64,000 bases of DNA from Rhizobium sp. BK376 (GCF_004341625.1 NZ_SLZG01000001.1:806001-870000); one strand, 5' to 3'. Positions 17,278-25,756 are shown, counted from the first letter of the stretch. Numbers and translations are program-made. The notes: generated by a model from the sequence alone, not told the origin.

Positions 17278-20189
17278 TCACCGCTCAGTTCTCGAACCCA
17301 GCTGCAGCCCGACGATTGCTCGCTGTGATCTTTTCGGCTGCCATGCTGGCGCTGTTCGTCATCTTTACCAGTGCTGCGCATGCGGCCGAGCCGGTCAAGA
17401 TTTCGCGCGACGACACCGCGCTCGACCTCACCGCAACGACGGAAATCTACGCGAACCAGGGCGAAGCCTTCCAGGTTTCGACGGCAGCCGGCGCCGACGG
17501 CATTCGCCGCCGCATCGAGGTGCGCTCCACGTCGCCCAACCACCAGGGCGACTGGGCGGTGTTTGCGCTTGCCAACGTTTCGGAAGAGCAGCTCGAGCGC
17601 GTCATCGTCGCTCCACATTTCCGACTGGTGAATTCGAAGCTCTTCTGGCCGGATCTCGGCTCGCAGCGCATCATCTCCATCACCCCGAGCGAAGGCTTTG
17701 CGCTCGATCGGCAGCCGAGCGACGAGGCTGATGTCTTCCGCATCACGCTCAATCCGGGCGCGGTCGTCACCTTCGTTGCCGAGCTGTCCTCGCCGAACCT
17801 GCCGCAGCTCTATCTCTGGGAGCCGAACGCCTACAAGGATACGGTCAACGCCTTTACGCTCTATCGCGGCATTGTTCTCGGCATTGCCGGTCTGCTCGCC
17901 GTCTTCCTGACCATTCTCTTCGTCGTCAAGGGAACGTCGATGCTGCCGGCGACAGCAGCACTTGCCTGGGCTGTGCTCGGCTATATCTGCGTCGACTTCG
18001 GCTTCCTCGGCAAACTCATCAGCGTGACCTCAAGCGACCAGCGAATATGGCGCGCCTGTGCGGAGGTGGCGCTCGCGTCGAGTTTGGTGATTTTCCTGTT
18101 CACCTATCTCAATCTCAATCGATGGCATGCGCATCTCGGCTATGTCACGCTCGCCTGGGTCCTGGGCCTTGCCCTGGTGTTCGGCGTGGCTATCTACGAT
18201 CCCTCGATCGCGGCCGGCATTGCGCGCGTATCGCTGGCCCTGACGGCAACCGCTGGCATCCTTCTGATCATCTATCTCGGCTTCAACCGCTACGATCGCG
18301 CCATCCTGCTCGTGCCAGCGTGGGTGCTCATCATCGTCTGGCTGTTCGGAGCGTGGCTGACGATAACAGGCAAGCTCGACAACGATATCGTCCAGCCGGC
18401 TCTTGGCGGCGGTCTCGTGCTGATCGTTCTTCTTATCGGCTTTACGGTCATGCAGCATGCCTTTGCCGGCGGCGCATTCCAGCAAGGCCTGTTTTCCGAT
18501 CTCGAACGCCAGTCGCTGGCGCTGACCGGCTCGGGCGATACGGTCTGGGATTGGGATGTGGCGCGCGACCGCGTCGTAACGATCCCTGATATTTCTCAGA
18601 AGCTGGGGCTTTCCCACGGCAGCATGCATGGAGCGGCGCGCAATTGGCTGCCGCGGCTGCATCCTGACGACCGCGATCGCTTCCGGGCGACGCTCGACGT
18701 CCTGCTTGAGCATCGTCGCGGCCGGCTGAACCACGAGTTCCGCATTCGCGCCGAGGATGGGCATTTCCACTGGCTGTCGATCCGCGCACGTCCGGTGCTC
18801 GGGTCCAACGGCGAAATCATCCGCTGCGTCGGCACGATCGTTGACGTCACCGAGCAGAAGAATTCGATCGAGCGGCTGCTGCATGATGCGCTGCACGACA
18901 ACTTGACCGGCTTGCCGAACAGGCAGGTCTTCATCGACCGCCTGCAATCCGTGCTGACGCTTGCGCCCGGCGGCGACATGGTTCGCCCGACCGTGATGGT
19001 GATCGACATCGACCGCTACAAGATGGTCAACGATGCGCTCGGCGTTGCCGCCGGCGACAATATCCTGATCGCCCTGACACGGCGCCTGCGACGCCTGCTG
19101 AAACCACAGGACACGCTCGCACGTCTTTCCGGCGACCAGTTCGGCCTAATCCTGATCTCGGAACGCGACCCGACCAAGGTGGCGGATTTTGCCGATGCGG
19201 TCAGCAAGGCGATCATGGTGCCGATCAATTTCGCCAACCGCGAAATCATCCTGACGGCCTCGATCGGCTTGACCTCCTGGGTCGACCAGCAGGAAACGGC
19301 GCCGGGTCTGCTCAGCGATGCCGAGCTTGCCATGTATCGCGCCAAGCGCGCTGGCGGAAACCGCGTCGAGCCTTTCCGTCCTGCCTTCCGCAATTTCGGC
19401 ACCGACCGCCTGCAGATCGAGACCGATCTGCGCCGCGCCATCGAGCGTAAGGAATTGTCGCTGGTCTATCAGCCGATCGTGCGGCTGGAGGATGCGGAGA
19501 TCGCCGGTTTCGAGGCGCTGATGCGCTGGGAACACCCCAAGCGCGGCAATATCCCGCCATCCGAATTTATCCCGATCGCCGAGGCCTCCGACATCATCGG
19601 CCCGCTCGGCATGTTCGCGATGGAGCAGTCAACGAACGACCTGATGTCCTGGCAGCGCCAGACCGGCGAATTGCCGCTCTTCGTTTCCGTAAATCTGTCA
19701 AGCGCGCAGCTTCTGAACAACGAGCTCTACGAAGATGTGCGGGCATTGCTTGCGAAGACACATTGCGAGCCGAGCCGGATCAAGCTGGAGCTGACGGAAT
19801 CCATGGTGATGGAGAATCCGGAGCAAGCCCGTCTCGTGCTGAACAAGCTACGTGATGCCGGCCTTGGCCTGGCGCTTGATGATTTCGGTACCGGCTATTC
19901 GTCCCTTTCCTATCTCACTCGCTTCCCATTCGACACGATCAAGCTCGACAAGAGCCTAGTGCGCGACGAGAGCGACAAGAAGGCGGTGCTGCTGCGCTCC
20001 GTCATTTCGATGGCGCGCGAAATGGACATGAAGGTCGTCGCCGAGGGTATCGAGTCGGAAGAGGATGCGCTGGAGCTTGCCAAGATGGGCTGCAGCTACG
20101 GCCAGAGCTTCATCTTCGGACCGCCCATGGGCACCGATTCCGTGCTGCGGCTGCTGAAAGAACGTTTTCCCCTGACAAAGCGGGCGTAA
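17274..20189 (+). CDS. Membrane PAS-GGDEF-EAL protein, probable c-di-GMP phosphodiesterase
   Basis: Protein of 971 residues from ATG 17274. A signal peptide (about 14-40, ending SAAHA) leads a periplasmic beta-rich domain to about residue 190. A multi-helix membrane part follows (about 195-405), in a layout like 7TMR-DISM receptors. After it come a PAS/PAC unit (about 430-550), GGDEF (560-710) and EAL (725-965). The cyclase signature is degenerate: SGDQF at 619-623, with KPQD where the RxxD inhibitory site would be. The EAL side is intact: GFEALMRW with Glu747, ELTES, LDDFGTGYSSL and VAEGIES. Predicted activity is therefore c-di-GMP hydrolysis in response to a periplasmic cue. Confidence 0.92.
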   Translation: MITAQFSNPAAARRLLAVIFSAAMLALFVIFTSAAHAAEPVKISRDDTALDLTATTEIYANQGEAFQVSTAAGADGIRRRIEVRSTSPNHQGDWAVFALANVSEEQLERVIVAPHFRLVNSKLFWPDLGSQRIISITPSEGFALDRQPSDEADVFRITLNPGAVVTFVAELSSPNLPQLYLWEPNAYKDTVNAFTLYRGIVLGIAGLLAVFLTILFVVKGTSMLPATAALAWAVLGYICVDFGFLGKLISVTSSDQRIWRACAEVALASSLVIFLFTYLNLNRWHAHLGYVTLAWVLGLALVFGVAIYDPSIAAGIARVSLALTATAGILLIIYLGFNRYDRAILLVPAWVLIIVWLFGAWLTITGKLDNDIVQPALGGGLVLIVLLIGFTVMQHAFAGGAFQQGLFSDLERQSLALTGSGDTVWDWDVARDRVVTIPDISQKLGLSHGSMHGAARNWLPRLHPDDRDRFRATLDVLLEHRRGRLNHEFRIRAEDGHFHWLSIRARPVLGSNGEIIRCVGTIVDVTEQKNSIERLLHDALHDNLTGLPNRQVFIDRLQSVLTLAPGGDMVRPTVMVIDIDRYKMVNDALGVAAGDNILIALTRRLRRLLKPQDTLARLSGDQFGLILISERDPTKVADFADAVSKAIMVPINFANREIILTASIGLTSWVDQQETAPGLLSDAELAMYRAKRAGGNRVEPFRPAFRNFGTDRLQIETDLRRAIERKELSLVYQPIVRLEDAEIAGFEALMRWEHPKRGNIPPSEFIPIAEASDIIGPLGMFAMEQSTNDLMSWQRQTGELPLFVSVNLSSAQLLNNELYEDVRALLAKTHCEPSRIKLELTESMVMENPEQARLVLNKLRDAGLGLALDDFGTGYSSLSYLTRFPFDTIKLDKSLVRDESDKKAVLLRSVISMAREMDMKVVAEGIESEEDALELAKMGCSYGQSFIFGPPMGTDSVLRLLKERFPLTKRA

Positions 20190-20207
20190 GCACTCTGCCC
20201 TTCCAGT

Positions 20208-20223
20208 TCGATCGATCGATCGA
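20208..20223. repeat. TCGA x4 microsatellite
   Basis: Four tandem TCGA units between the GGDEF/EAL gene and the convergent peptidase gene. It is short, non-coding and self-complementary; it may be prone to slippage, without effect on either protein. Confidence 0.7.
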
Positions 20224-20225
20224 CG

Positions 20226-21287
20226 CTATGCAGCATCCTGGATCAGCCGGTGCATATATTCGAGTTTCGCCACGACCGGCGGCGACAGGACGAAAGGATA
20301 GGAATCCCTTTGTCCCATACTGCGCTGGATCGAGTTGATCGCAACACTTAGCGGAATCCAGGCGCTGACCAGCTGCTCGGCGCTCCTTGCCCGATAGGGG
20401 TTAAAGTCGACTTCGGCGGCCATCTCCTCGTGGCCGCGGGGGTCGATGGCAATACCGAAGCTGCGCGCGGTTTCCAGCGTATCGACGATATGAAGATAAT
20501 GCGCGAAACACTCGGCAAAATCCTCCCATGGATGCGTGCTCGCATAGGCGGAAATGAAGCTCTCCTGCCAGTTCGGCAGCGGGCCATTGTCATAGTGTCG
20601 CTGCAGCGCCGCAGCGTAGTCCTCGCGCTCGTCGGCAAAGACGGACCGAAAGGCCTCGAAGCCATTGCGATCGCGAACCAGCTTGTTCCACATGAAGTGC
20701 CCCGTCTCGTGGCGAAAATGGCCAAGCAGAGTGCGATAGGGCTCGTTCATCGAAGCGCGGGCAAGCTCGCGCGTCACGTCGTCAGCCTCTGCGGCGCGTA
20801 TAGCGATCAGGCCTTCTTCGTGACCGGTCATTGCGGGTTTGATATTGCCGTCAACTTCCACCTGGTCTTCAAGGAAATCGAAGACGAGGCCGCCTTCTGG
20901 ATCCTCCTGGCGATCGGGGTGCGGCAGGTTGAGACGAAGCAGCGAATAGAACAGATGCCGTTGCGCCTGGCTGATACGCTGCCAATGCTCGACACCCTCC
21001 TGCGTGCCGGTATTCGGCACCAGGCGATTGTGGCGGCAGGCGATGCAGAATGCATTCTCGTCGGCGGCATCGACGAGCCAGTTGCAGATATCGAGAGTGG
21101 CGTTGGAGCAAAACCGCACGGACCGTTGCGGCTCCGAAAAGAGGTGCCAATTCGGATCGGGGGCCGGCTCCAGGGCATACATGATCAAGCGTTCGGGCGC
21201 GAAACCGAGCCGGTAGCCGCAGCGGACGCATTGACGGTTGTCGAAGTGAACGACCTGTCCACAATGATCGCAGGTGTAGAGCCGCAT
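20226..21287 (-). CDS. Zinc-ribbon putative zinc metallopeptidase (Peptidase_Mx / DUF2248 type)
   Basis: Protein of 353 residues from ATG 21287 (MRLYTCDHCGQ). An N-terminal zinc ribbon has Cys6, Cys9, Cys20 and Cys23, and a later CIACRHNRLVPN part continues the module. The peptidase-like core carries HETGH at residues 193-197 (GHFRHETGHFMWNK), followed by DEREDYAAALQRHY and HPWEDFAECFAHYLHIVDTLETA, where Glu/His could supply the third ligand. There is no signal peptide, so it is probably cytoplasmic. Proteolytic activity in this family is predicted from the motif rather than demonstrated, as far as I know. Confidence 0.88.
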   Translation of the reverse strand: MRLYTCDHCGQVVHFDNRQCVRCGYRLGFAPERLIMYALEPAPDPNWHLFSEPQRSVRFCSNATLDICNWLVDAADENAFCIACRHNRLVPNTGTQEGVEHWQRISQAQRHLFYSLLRLNLPHPDRQEDPEGGLVFDFLEDQVEVDGNIKPAMTGHEEGLIAIRAAEADDVTRELARASMNEPYRTLLGHFRHETGHFMWNKLVRDRNGFEAFRSVFADEREDYAAALQRHYDNGPLPNWQESFISAYASTHPWEDFAECFAHYLHIVDTLETARSFGIAIDPRGHEEMAAEVDFNPYRARSAEQLVSAWIPLSVAINSIQRSMGQRDSYPFVLSPPVVAKLEYMHRLIQDAA

Positions 21288-21376
21288 TTCCGATACCCCG
21301 TCCGAAATGAACTGCCCAAATCCCAAAAGAGCCCGCCGCGGGAACGCAGCAGGCTCTTGCAGAGTTGACCACACGA

Positions 21377-21568
21377 TCACATACGATCGACGGCACCCTT
21401 CACCTTGTCCTTGGCCTTGCCAACGGCGACCTGAGCCTTGCCTTTGCCTTCCTGGACAGCGCCCTTGGCGCGCATTTCCTTGTCATCGGTGGCTTTGCCG
21501 ACAGCCTGCTTGGCCTTGCCGGCCATTTCGTTGACCTTGCCGGAGATCTTATCGCTCGTGCTACCCAT
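21377..21568 (-). CDS. CsbD-family stress protein
   Basis: Protein of 63 residues, very rich in Lys, Gly and Ala, with the CsbD repeat pattern (DKISGKVNEMAGKAKQAVGKA, then KGAVQEGKGKAQVAVGKAKDKVKG). Members are abundant, highly hydrophilic proteins induced by general stress. An exact EcfG promoter (GGAAC-N16-CGTT) stands about 50 bases upstream, matching that expectation. Confidence 0.93.
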   Translation of the reverse strand: MGSTSDKISGKVNEMAGKAKQAVGKATDDKEMRAKGAVQEGKGKAQVAVGKAKDKVKGAVDRM

Positions 21569-21617
21569 ATCGGGTCTCCTCTGTTTGGCGAACCTTTGTT
21601 CGCACTTGCAGGGAGGA

Positions 21618-21642
21618 AACGTAGCCGTATCGATTTCGTTCC
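21618..21642 (-). promoter_or_regulatory. EcfG-type general stress promoter of csbD
   Basis: On the minus strand GGAAC (21642-21638), exactly 16 bases, then CGTT (21621-21618): a full match to the EcfG consensus. The predicted transcript start near 21610 is about 40 bases before the csbD ATG. Confidence 0.8.
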
Positions 21643-21655
21643 GTAGCGTGGCCGA

Positions 21656-22261
21656 TCAGGCGTGGCCCGCTTCTGTGGAAAGCATGGCAGGGGTCACACC
21701 CATCAGAGCAAGAGCCCGCTCATACTTGTCGTCAAGGCTGCGGTCGAAGATCAGTTCCTCGTTGGCGGCGCAATTCAGCCAGCCATTGCTGGCGATTTCG
21801 GCTTCCAACTGGCCGGAACCCCAGCCGGCATAGCCAAGCAGCATCGTGGCGCGCTTCGGCCCGCCGCCCTTGGAGATGGCCCGAACGATATCGAGCGTCG
21901 CCGTCAGGCTGATGTCGTCGCTGACCGGGATGCTGCTGTCGCTGAGATAATCATCGGAATGCAGCACGAAGCCACGGCCGCTCTCGACCGGCCCGCCTGT
22001 CTGGATCGGAAAATCACGCGCATCCTGGGGCAAGAGAATGGCATCGTCTCGCTTTATCATCTCGAGATGCAGGAGAACGTCGGTGAAGGTGAGGTTCTGG
22101 CCGCGGTTAATGACGAAGCCCATGGCACCGGCATCGGAGTGCGCGCAGATATAGATGACTGTGCGGGCAAAATTGCTGTCGGCCATACCGGGCATGGCAA
22201 TCAAAAACTGACCGTCGAGAAAGCCTCGCTCACGCCTATTCTTCAGAGTCGATAGGGACAT
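21656..22261 (-). CDS. YqgE/AlgH-family protein
   Basis: Protein of 201 residues of the UPF0301 family. Family marks are [40 protein letters not shown] and [21 protein letters not shown]. The ATG at 22261 is chosen because AGGAGG stands five bases ahead; a longer reading lacks a site. The biochemical role is unsettled, although AlgH has been tied to transcriptional control in Pseudomonas. It is divergent from the DsbD-domain gene. Confidence 0.93.
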   Translation of the reverse strand: MSLSTLKNRRERGFLDGQFLIAMPGMADSNFARTVIYICAHSDAGAMGFVINRGQNLTFTDVLLHLEMIKRDDAILLPQDARDFPIQTGGPVESGRGFVLHSDDYLSDSSIPVSDDISLTATLDIVRAISKGGGPKRATMLLGYAGWGSGQLEAEIASNGWLNCAANEELIFDRSLDDKYERALALMGVTPAMLSTEAGHA

Positions 22262-22400
22262 CGTTCCTCCTGCCTGCGGCGCGTATGGCACCCGCAAGAG
22301 GGAAGATGGGGCAATGTCACAAATCAATCAACTGAAAATGATCAAATCTTTTTAGCGCGGTTATAGCGGCCTCTTCCCCTATCGGGTAAATCCCTGTTCC

Positions 22401-23237
22401 ATGACACCAAGCTCCCGCCTGTTCCGGAAAATGATCGCTGTGGCCGCGGCAGTTTTCGCCTTGTCTGCCCAAATTGCGGACGCCGCTAGCAGTGATTGGC
22501 AGCTCAACGAAGGCGGGAGAATGCGGCTTGTAGCGCTCTCCCCCGACGACCAGGGGCGGATCAGGGCAGCGCTTCAGATCGAGCCGAAACCCGGCTGGGT
22601 CACCTATTGGCGCGAGCCCGGTGACAGCGGAATCCCGCCGCAAATCACACTTGCAGCAGACAGCGGCACGACGCTCGATAAAATCAGCTATCCGGTGCCG
22701 AAACCGATTGCAATCGGCCCCATCCAGGAGATCGGCTACGACGAGCCCGTGACGCTGCCGCTCGACTTGAAGGTTGCGGGCGATGCCAAGCCGGCCAAGC
22801 TGGACCTGACGGCATTCATCGGCCTCTGCAAGGATATCTGCATCCCTTTCCAGGCATCGTTTTCGCTGCCGCTTTCGTCGGCGGCGCAATCCGAACCTGA
22901 AGAGGTGGCGGTGCTGGATGCGACCGCAGCGACATTGCCGAAACCGCCCTCCCCGGATTTCTCCGTCGAGAGCCATTCGCTTTCGGCGGACGGTAAGAAA
23001 TTGTCCTTGAAGATGACGTTGCCGGAGGCGGCGGGCGATGCGCCGCAGATCTATGTGACCGGCCCGAGCGGATATGTATTCTTCAAGCGGATGAACGACA
23101 AGCGCGACGGCCGCGACTTCCAGACCGATATCATGATCGGCCGGCTTCCGAAGACTTATGACATTAAGGGCAAGCGCTGGGACATCCTTGCAATCGACGG
23201 CGATCGCGCCATCGAAACGACGCTTGCTTTCGACTGA
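22401..23237 (+). CDS. Secreted DsbD alpha-domain-like protein
   Basis: Protein of 278 residues with a signal peptide (about 1-28, ending ADAA). It resembles the N-terminal periplasmic domain of DsbD/ScsB (PKPGWVTYWREPGDSGIPPQI, then AFIGLCKDICIPFQASF). The redox-candidate Cys pair is C-x3-C in GLCKDIC. There are no transmembrane helices and no thioredoxin domain, so it is a stand-alone electron-acceptor-like module. It would need a membrane reductant from elsewhere. A peroxiredoxin gene follows on the same strand. Confidence 0.85.
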   Translation: MTPSSRLFRKMIAVAAAVFALSAQIADAASSDWQLNEGGRMRLVALSPDDQGRIRAALQIEPKPGWVTYWREPGDSGIPPQITLAADSGTTLDKISYPVPKPIAIGPIQEIGYDEPVTLPLDLKVAGDAKPAKLDLTAFIGLCKDICIPFQASFSLPLSSAAQSEPEEVAVLDATAATLPKPPSPDFSVESHSLSADGKKLSLKMTLPEAAGDAPQIYVTGPSGYVFFKRMNDKRDGRDFQTDIMIGRLPKTYDIKGKRWDILAIDGDRAIETTLAFD

Positions 23238-23308
23238 CCGGAATTTATAGTTTTACTTCAACCGGTGGCGCCCGCGCCATCCAACTTCAAGACACGAGGA
23301 GAGACCCC

Positions 23309-23794
23309 ATGACCATCGCTGTCGGCGATAAACTGCCTGCTGCCACTTTCAAGGAAAAGACGGCAGACGGTCCGGTCGAGATCACGACCGAACAGCTCTT
23401 CAACGGCAAGCGCGTCGTTCTCTTTGCCGTACCCGGCGCGTTCACGCCGACCTGCTCGCTGAACCATCTGCCGGGCTATCTCGAAAATCGCGACGCCATC
23501 CTTGCCAAGGGCGTGGACGATATTGCTGTCGTTGCCGTCAACGACTGGCACGTCATGGGCGCCTGGGCGCAGTCCTCCGGCGGCATGGGCAAGATCCATT
23601 TCCTCGCCGATTGGGATGCGTCCTTCGCAAAGGCCCTTGGTCTCGATGTCGATCTCTCCGGCGGCGGCCTTGGTGTCCGCTCCAGGCGCTATTCGATGCT
23701 CGTCGAGGATGGCGTGGTCAAGAGCCTCAACATCGAGGAAACCCCAGGCCAGGCCACGGTTTCCGGCGCTGCCGCGATGATCGAGCAGCTCTGA
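23309..23794 (+). CDS. Peroxiredoxin, Prx5 type
   Basis: Thiol peroxidase of 161 residues. The peroxidatic Cys49 is in PGAFTPTCS, and the family's LPGYLENRDAILAKGVDDIAVVAVND and RSRRYSMLVEDGVV segments follow. Cys49 is the only cysteine in the protein, so a one-Cys mechanism with an external thiol is expected. It is probably cytoplasmic, reducing hydrogen or alkyl peroxides. A terminator follows at 23823. Confidence 0.95.
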   Translation: MTIAVGDKLPAATFKEKTADGPVEITTEQLFNGKRVVLFAVPGAFTPTCSLNHLPGYLENRDAILAKGVDDIAVVAVNDWHVMGAWAQSSGGMGKIHFLADWDASFAKALGLDVDLSGGGLGVRSRRYSMLVEDGVVKSLNIEETPGQATVSGAAAMIEQL

Positions 23795-23822
23795 GCGGCT
23801 GTCTTGATTATGGAATGATGGA

Positions 23823-23850
23823 GGGCGTCCGATGGGCGCCCTTTTGTTTT
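23823..23850 (+). terminator. Intrinsic terminator after the peroxiredoxin gene
   Basis: GGGCGTCC (23823-23830), loop GAT, GGGCGCCC (23834-23841) with one G-U pair, then TTTTGTTTT. Confidence 0.85.
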
Positions 23851-23917
23851 CGAGCTTCTCAGGTAGTGCGGGACAATTTGTCAGCCGCCTCTTTTTTGCC
23901 GTAATCTTCCAGCTACA

Positions 23918-23939
23918 AACGTAACGTTATTACATTTCC
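23918..23939 (+). promoter_or_regulatory. Candidate Zur operator of the zinc-uptake operon
   Basis: GTAACGTTATTACATTTC (23921-23938) is an AT-rich imperfect palindrome. It resembles alphaproteobacterial Zur boxes built on a TGTTATAACA-type core flanked by GTAA/TTAC (motif recalled from memory). It sits 18-35 bases before the first ORF of the zinc ABC operon, where a repressor would block transcription. Confidence 0.55.
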
Positions 23940-23955
23940 ATTACACGAAGCAGCC

Positions 23956-24084
23956 ATGCCCTTGTTGAATGATCCATACCTCTCGTCCCTGATCGGACGC
24001 TCCGCCTTGACGCGCCTCGTCGGCGTAGCCGTTGTCCTTGTTCTATTATGGCTCGCCATCACTTGGGCGGTGGTGCTTCCATGA
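23956..24084 (+). CDS. Small single-pass membrane protein leading the zinc importer operon
   Basis: ORF of 42 codons (MPLLNDPYLSSLIGRSALTR, then a hydrophobic helix VGVAVVLVLLWLAITWAVVLP) ending TGA at 24082-24084. Its stop overlaps the ATG of the ATPase gene (ATGA at 24081-24084), implying translational coupling. Codon use is ordinary for the region. The N-terminal 20 residues would face one side with an Arg next to the helix, giving an N-in topology. It is not a known subunit of ZnuABC or AztABCD; it may be an accessory or regulatory microprotein or simply a leader peptide. Confidence 0.6.
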   Translation: MPLLNDPYLSSLIGRSALTRLVGVAVVLVLLWLAITWAVVLP

Positions 24085-24851
24085 GCAGGCCGGCGATACA
24101 CTTAGACAACGTTACCGTCGCCTATGAGCGGCATCCGGCGGTGCATCATGTTTCCGGCGCATTCCAGGCCGGTAGCCTGACGGCGATTGCCGGGCCTAAT
24201 GGGGCGGGAAAGTCGACGCTTCTCAAGGCGATCGTCGGGGAGCTGAAGCCAGCCAGCGGCACGATCGATTGCGGAGCCCTGCAACGCAGCGATTTTGGCT
24301 ACCTGCCGCAGGCGGCAGAAATAAATCGACGGTTCCCCATCTCGGTGGCCGATACCATCATGCTGGGTGCCTGGAAGAATTCCGGTGCTTTCGGCGGTTT
24401 TTCTCGCGATGATATGGAGCGGGCGAAGGAGACCCTGGCTGCAGTTGGACTGGGCGGATTCGAGCGGCGGCACATCGGTTCGCTTTCGGCCGGGCAGTTC
24501 CAGCGCGTGCTCTTTGCCCGCCTGTTGCTGCAGGACGCCCGTGTCATCCTGCTCGACGAACCCTTTACAGCCATAGACCAGCGCACCACCCGCGACCTGC
24601 TCGACATCGTTCTGCGCTGGCACGGCGACGGCCGGACCGTGATTGCCGTCCTGCATGATTTCGAGCAGGTTCGCGCGCATTTTCCCGAGACGTTGCTGCT
24701 TGCCCGCGAACTGGTCGGCTGGGGCCGGACGCAGGATGTCATGAGCCCTGCCAATCTCGTCGCCGCGCGGGCCATGGCGGAAAGCTGGGATGAGAGTGCG
24801 GAAGCCTGCCTGCCAGAGCAACCGCGGGCAAAGTGGGAACCGGCTGAATGA
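24081..24851 (+). CDS. Zinc ABC importer ATPase (AztA/ZnuC-like)
   Basis: ABC ATPase of 256 residues. Walker A GPNGAGKST is at 38-46, the Q-loop is in YLPQAAE, the signature is LSAGQ, Walker B is VILLDEPF, and the H-loop is AVLHDFEQV. The N-terminus (LDNVTVAYERHPAVHHVSG) and the gene order ATPase-permease-binding protein are like AztABC systems of alphaproteobacteria. Assignment to zinc rests on the binding protein and the Zur-like box upstream. It overlaps both neighbours by 4 bases (ATGA). Confidence 0.9.
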   Translation: MSRPAIHLDNVTVAYERHPAVHHVSGAFQAGSLTAIAGPNGAGKSTLLKAIVGELKPASGTIDCGALQRSDFGYLPQAAEINRRFPISVADTIMLGAWKNSGAFGGFSRDDMERAKETLAAVGLGGFERRHIGSLSAGQFQRVLFARLLLQDARVILLDEPFTAIDQRTTRDLLDIVLRWHGDGRTVIAVLHDFEQVRAHFPETLLLARELVGWGRTQDVMSPANLVAARAMAESWDESAEACLPEQPRAKWEPAE

Positions 24852-25720
24852 CGGCTTACGACATCTTCCTGGCGCCCTTTGCCGACTACGGCTTCATGCG
24901 CCGCGCTCTGATCGCGTGCCTCTGCCTGGGGCTGGGCTCCGGCCCGATCGGCGTCTTCCTGATGCTCCGGCGCATGAGCCTGATGGGTGACGCCATGAGC
25001 CACGCGGTGCTTCCGGGTGCGGCGATCGGTTATCTCGTTGCCGGCTCGCTATCGCTGACGGCGATGGGGATCGGTGGTTTGGTGGCTGGGCTTTCGGTCG
25101 CCCTGCTGTCCGGGCTCGTCAGCCGCACGACCGTTCTCCAGGAAGATGCCAGCTTTGCGAGTTTCTATCTGACGTCGCTGGCGCTCGGGGTCCTGATCGT
25201 CTCGCTGCGCGGATCGAACATCGATCTCCTACATGTGCTGTTCGGCACGATCCTGGCGATCGATGCGCCGGCTCTCTACCAGATCGGCGCGATCACGACC
25301 GTGACGTTGGTGGTGCTTGCCATTATCTATCGGCCGCTTGTGATGGAGTGCTTCGATCCCGGCTTTCTGCGGGCGGTCGGCGGACGCGGGCCGCTCTACC
25401 ACTTTCTCTTCCTGTTGATGGTCGTCCTCAATCTCGTTGCCAGTTTCCAGGCGCTTGGCACGCTGATGGCGGTCGGGTTGATGATGCTGCCTGCGGCGAT
25501 TGCGCAGCTCTGGTCGCGCAGCCTGCCGCAGATGATGGTGATTGCCACTATCAGCGCCGTAGCCTCGGGCTATATCGGTCTCATTGCCTCCTACCAGCTG
25601 GAATTCGCCTCCGGCCCGACGATCATCATTACGGCGAGCCTGATCTACGGCTTTTCCATTCTCTTCGGTCCCTCGGGCATAGCCCGGCGGCTCGCTCCTC
25701 GCCCGCATCTCAAGGGCTAG
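24848..25720 (+). CDS. Zinc ABC importer permease (AztB/ZnuB-like)
   Basis: Polytopic ABC-3 family permease of 290 residues with about eight hydrophobic segments. The family motif GVFLMLRRMSLMGDAMSHAVLPG is at about 35-58, and the SLRGSNIDLLHVLFGTILAI segment follows. VASFQALGTLMAVGLMMLPAAIAQLW is the second conserved block. It starts within the ATPase stop (ATGA). Confidence 0.92.
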   Translation: MTAYDIFLAPFADYGFMRRALIACLCLGLGSGPIGVFLMLRRMSLMGDAMSHAVLPGAAIGYLVAGSLSLTAMGIGGLVAGLSVALLSGLVSRTTVLQEDASFASFYLTSLALGVLIVSLRGSNIDLLHVLFGTILAIDAPALYQIGAITTVTLVVLAIIYRPLVMECFDPGFLRAVGGRGPLYHFLFLLMVVLNLVASFQALGTLMAVGLMMLPAAIAQLWSRSLPQMMVIATISAVASGYIGLIASYQLEFASGPTIIITASLIYGFSILFGPSGIARRLAPRPHLKG

Positions 25721-25756
25721 GCCTTCCCCTGATCCACATCCATGAAGGAGATTTTC

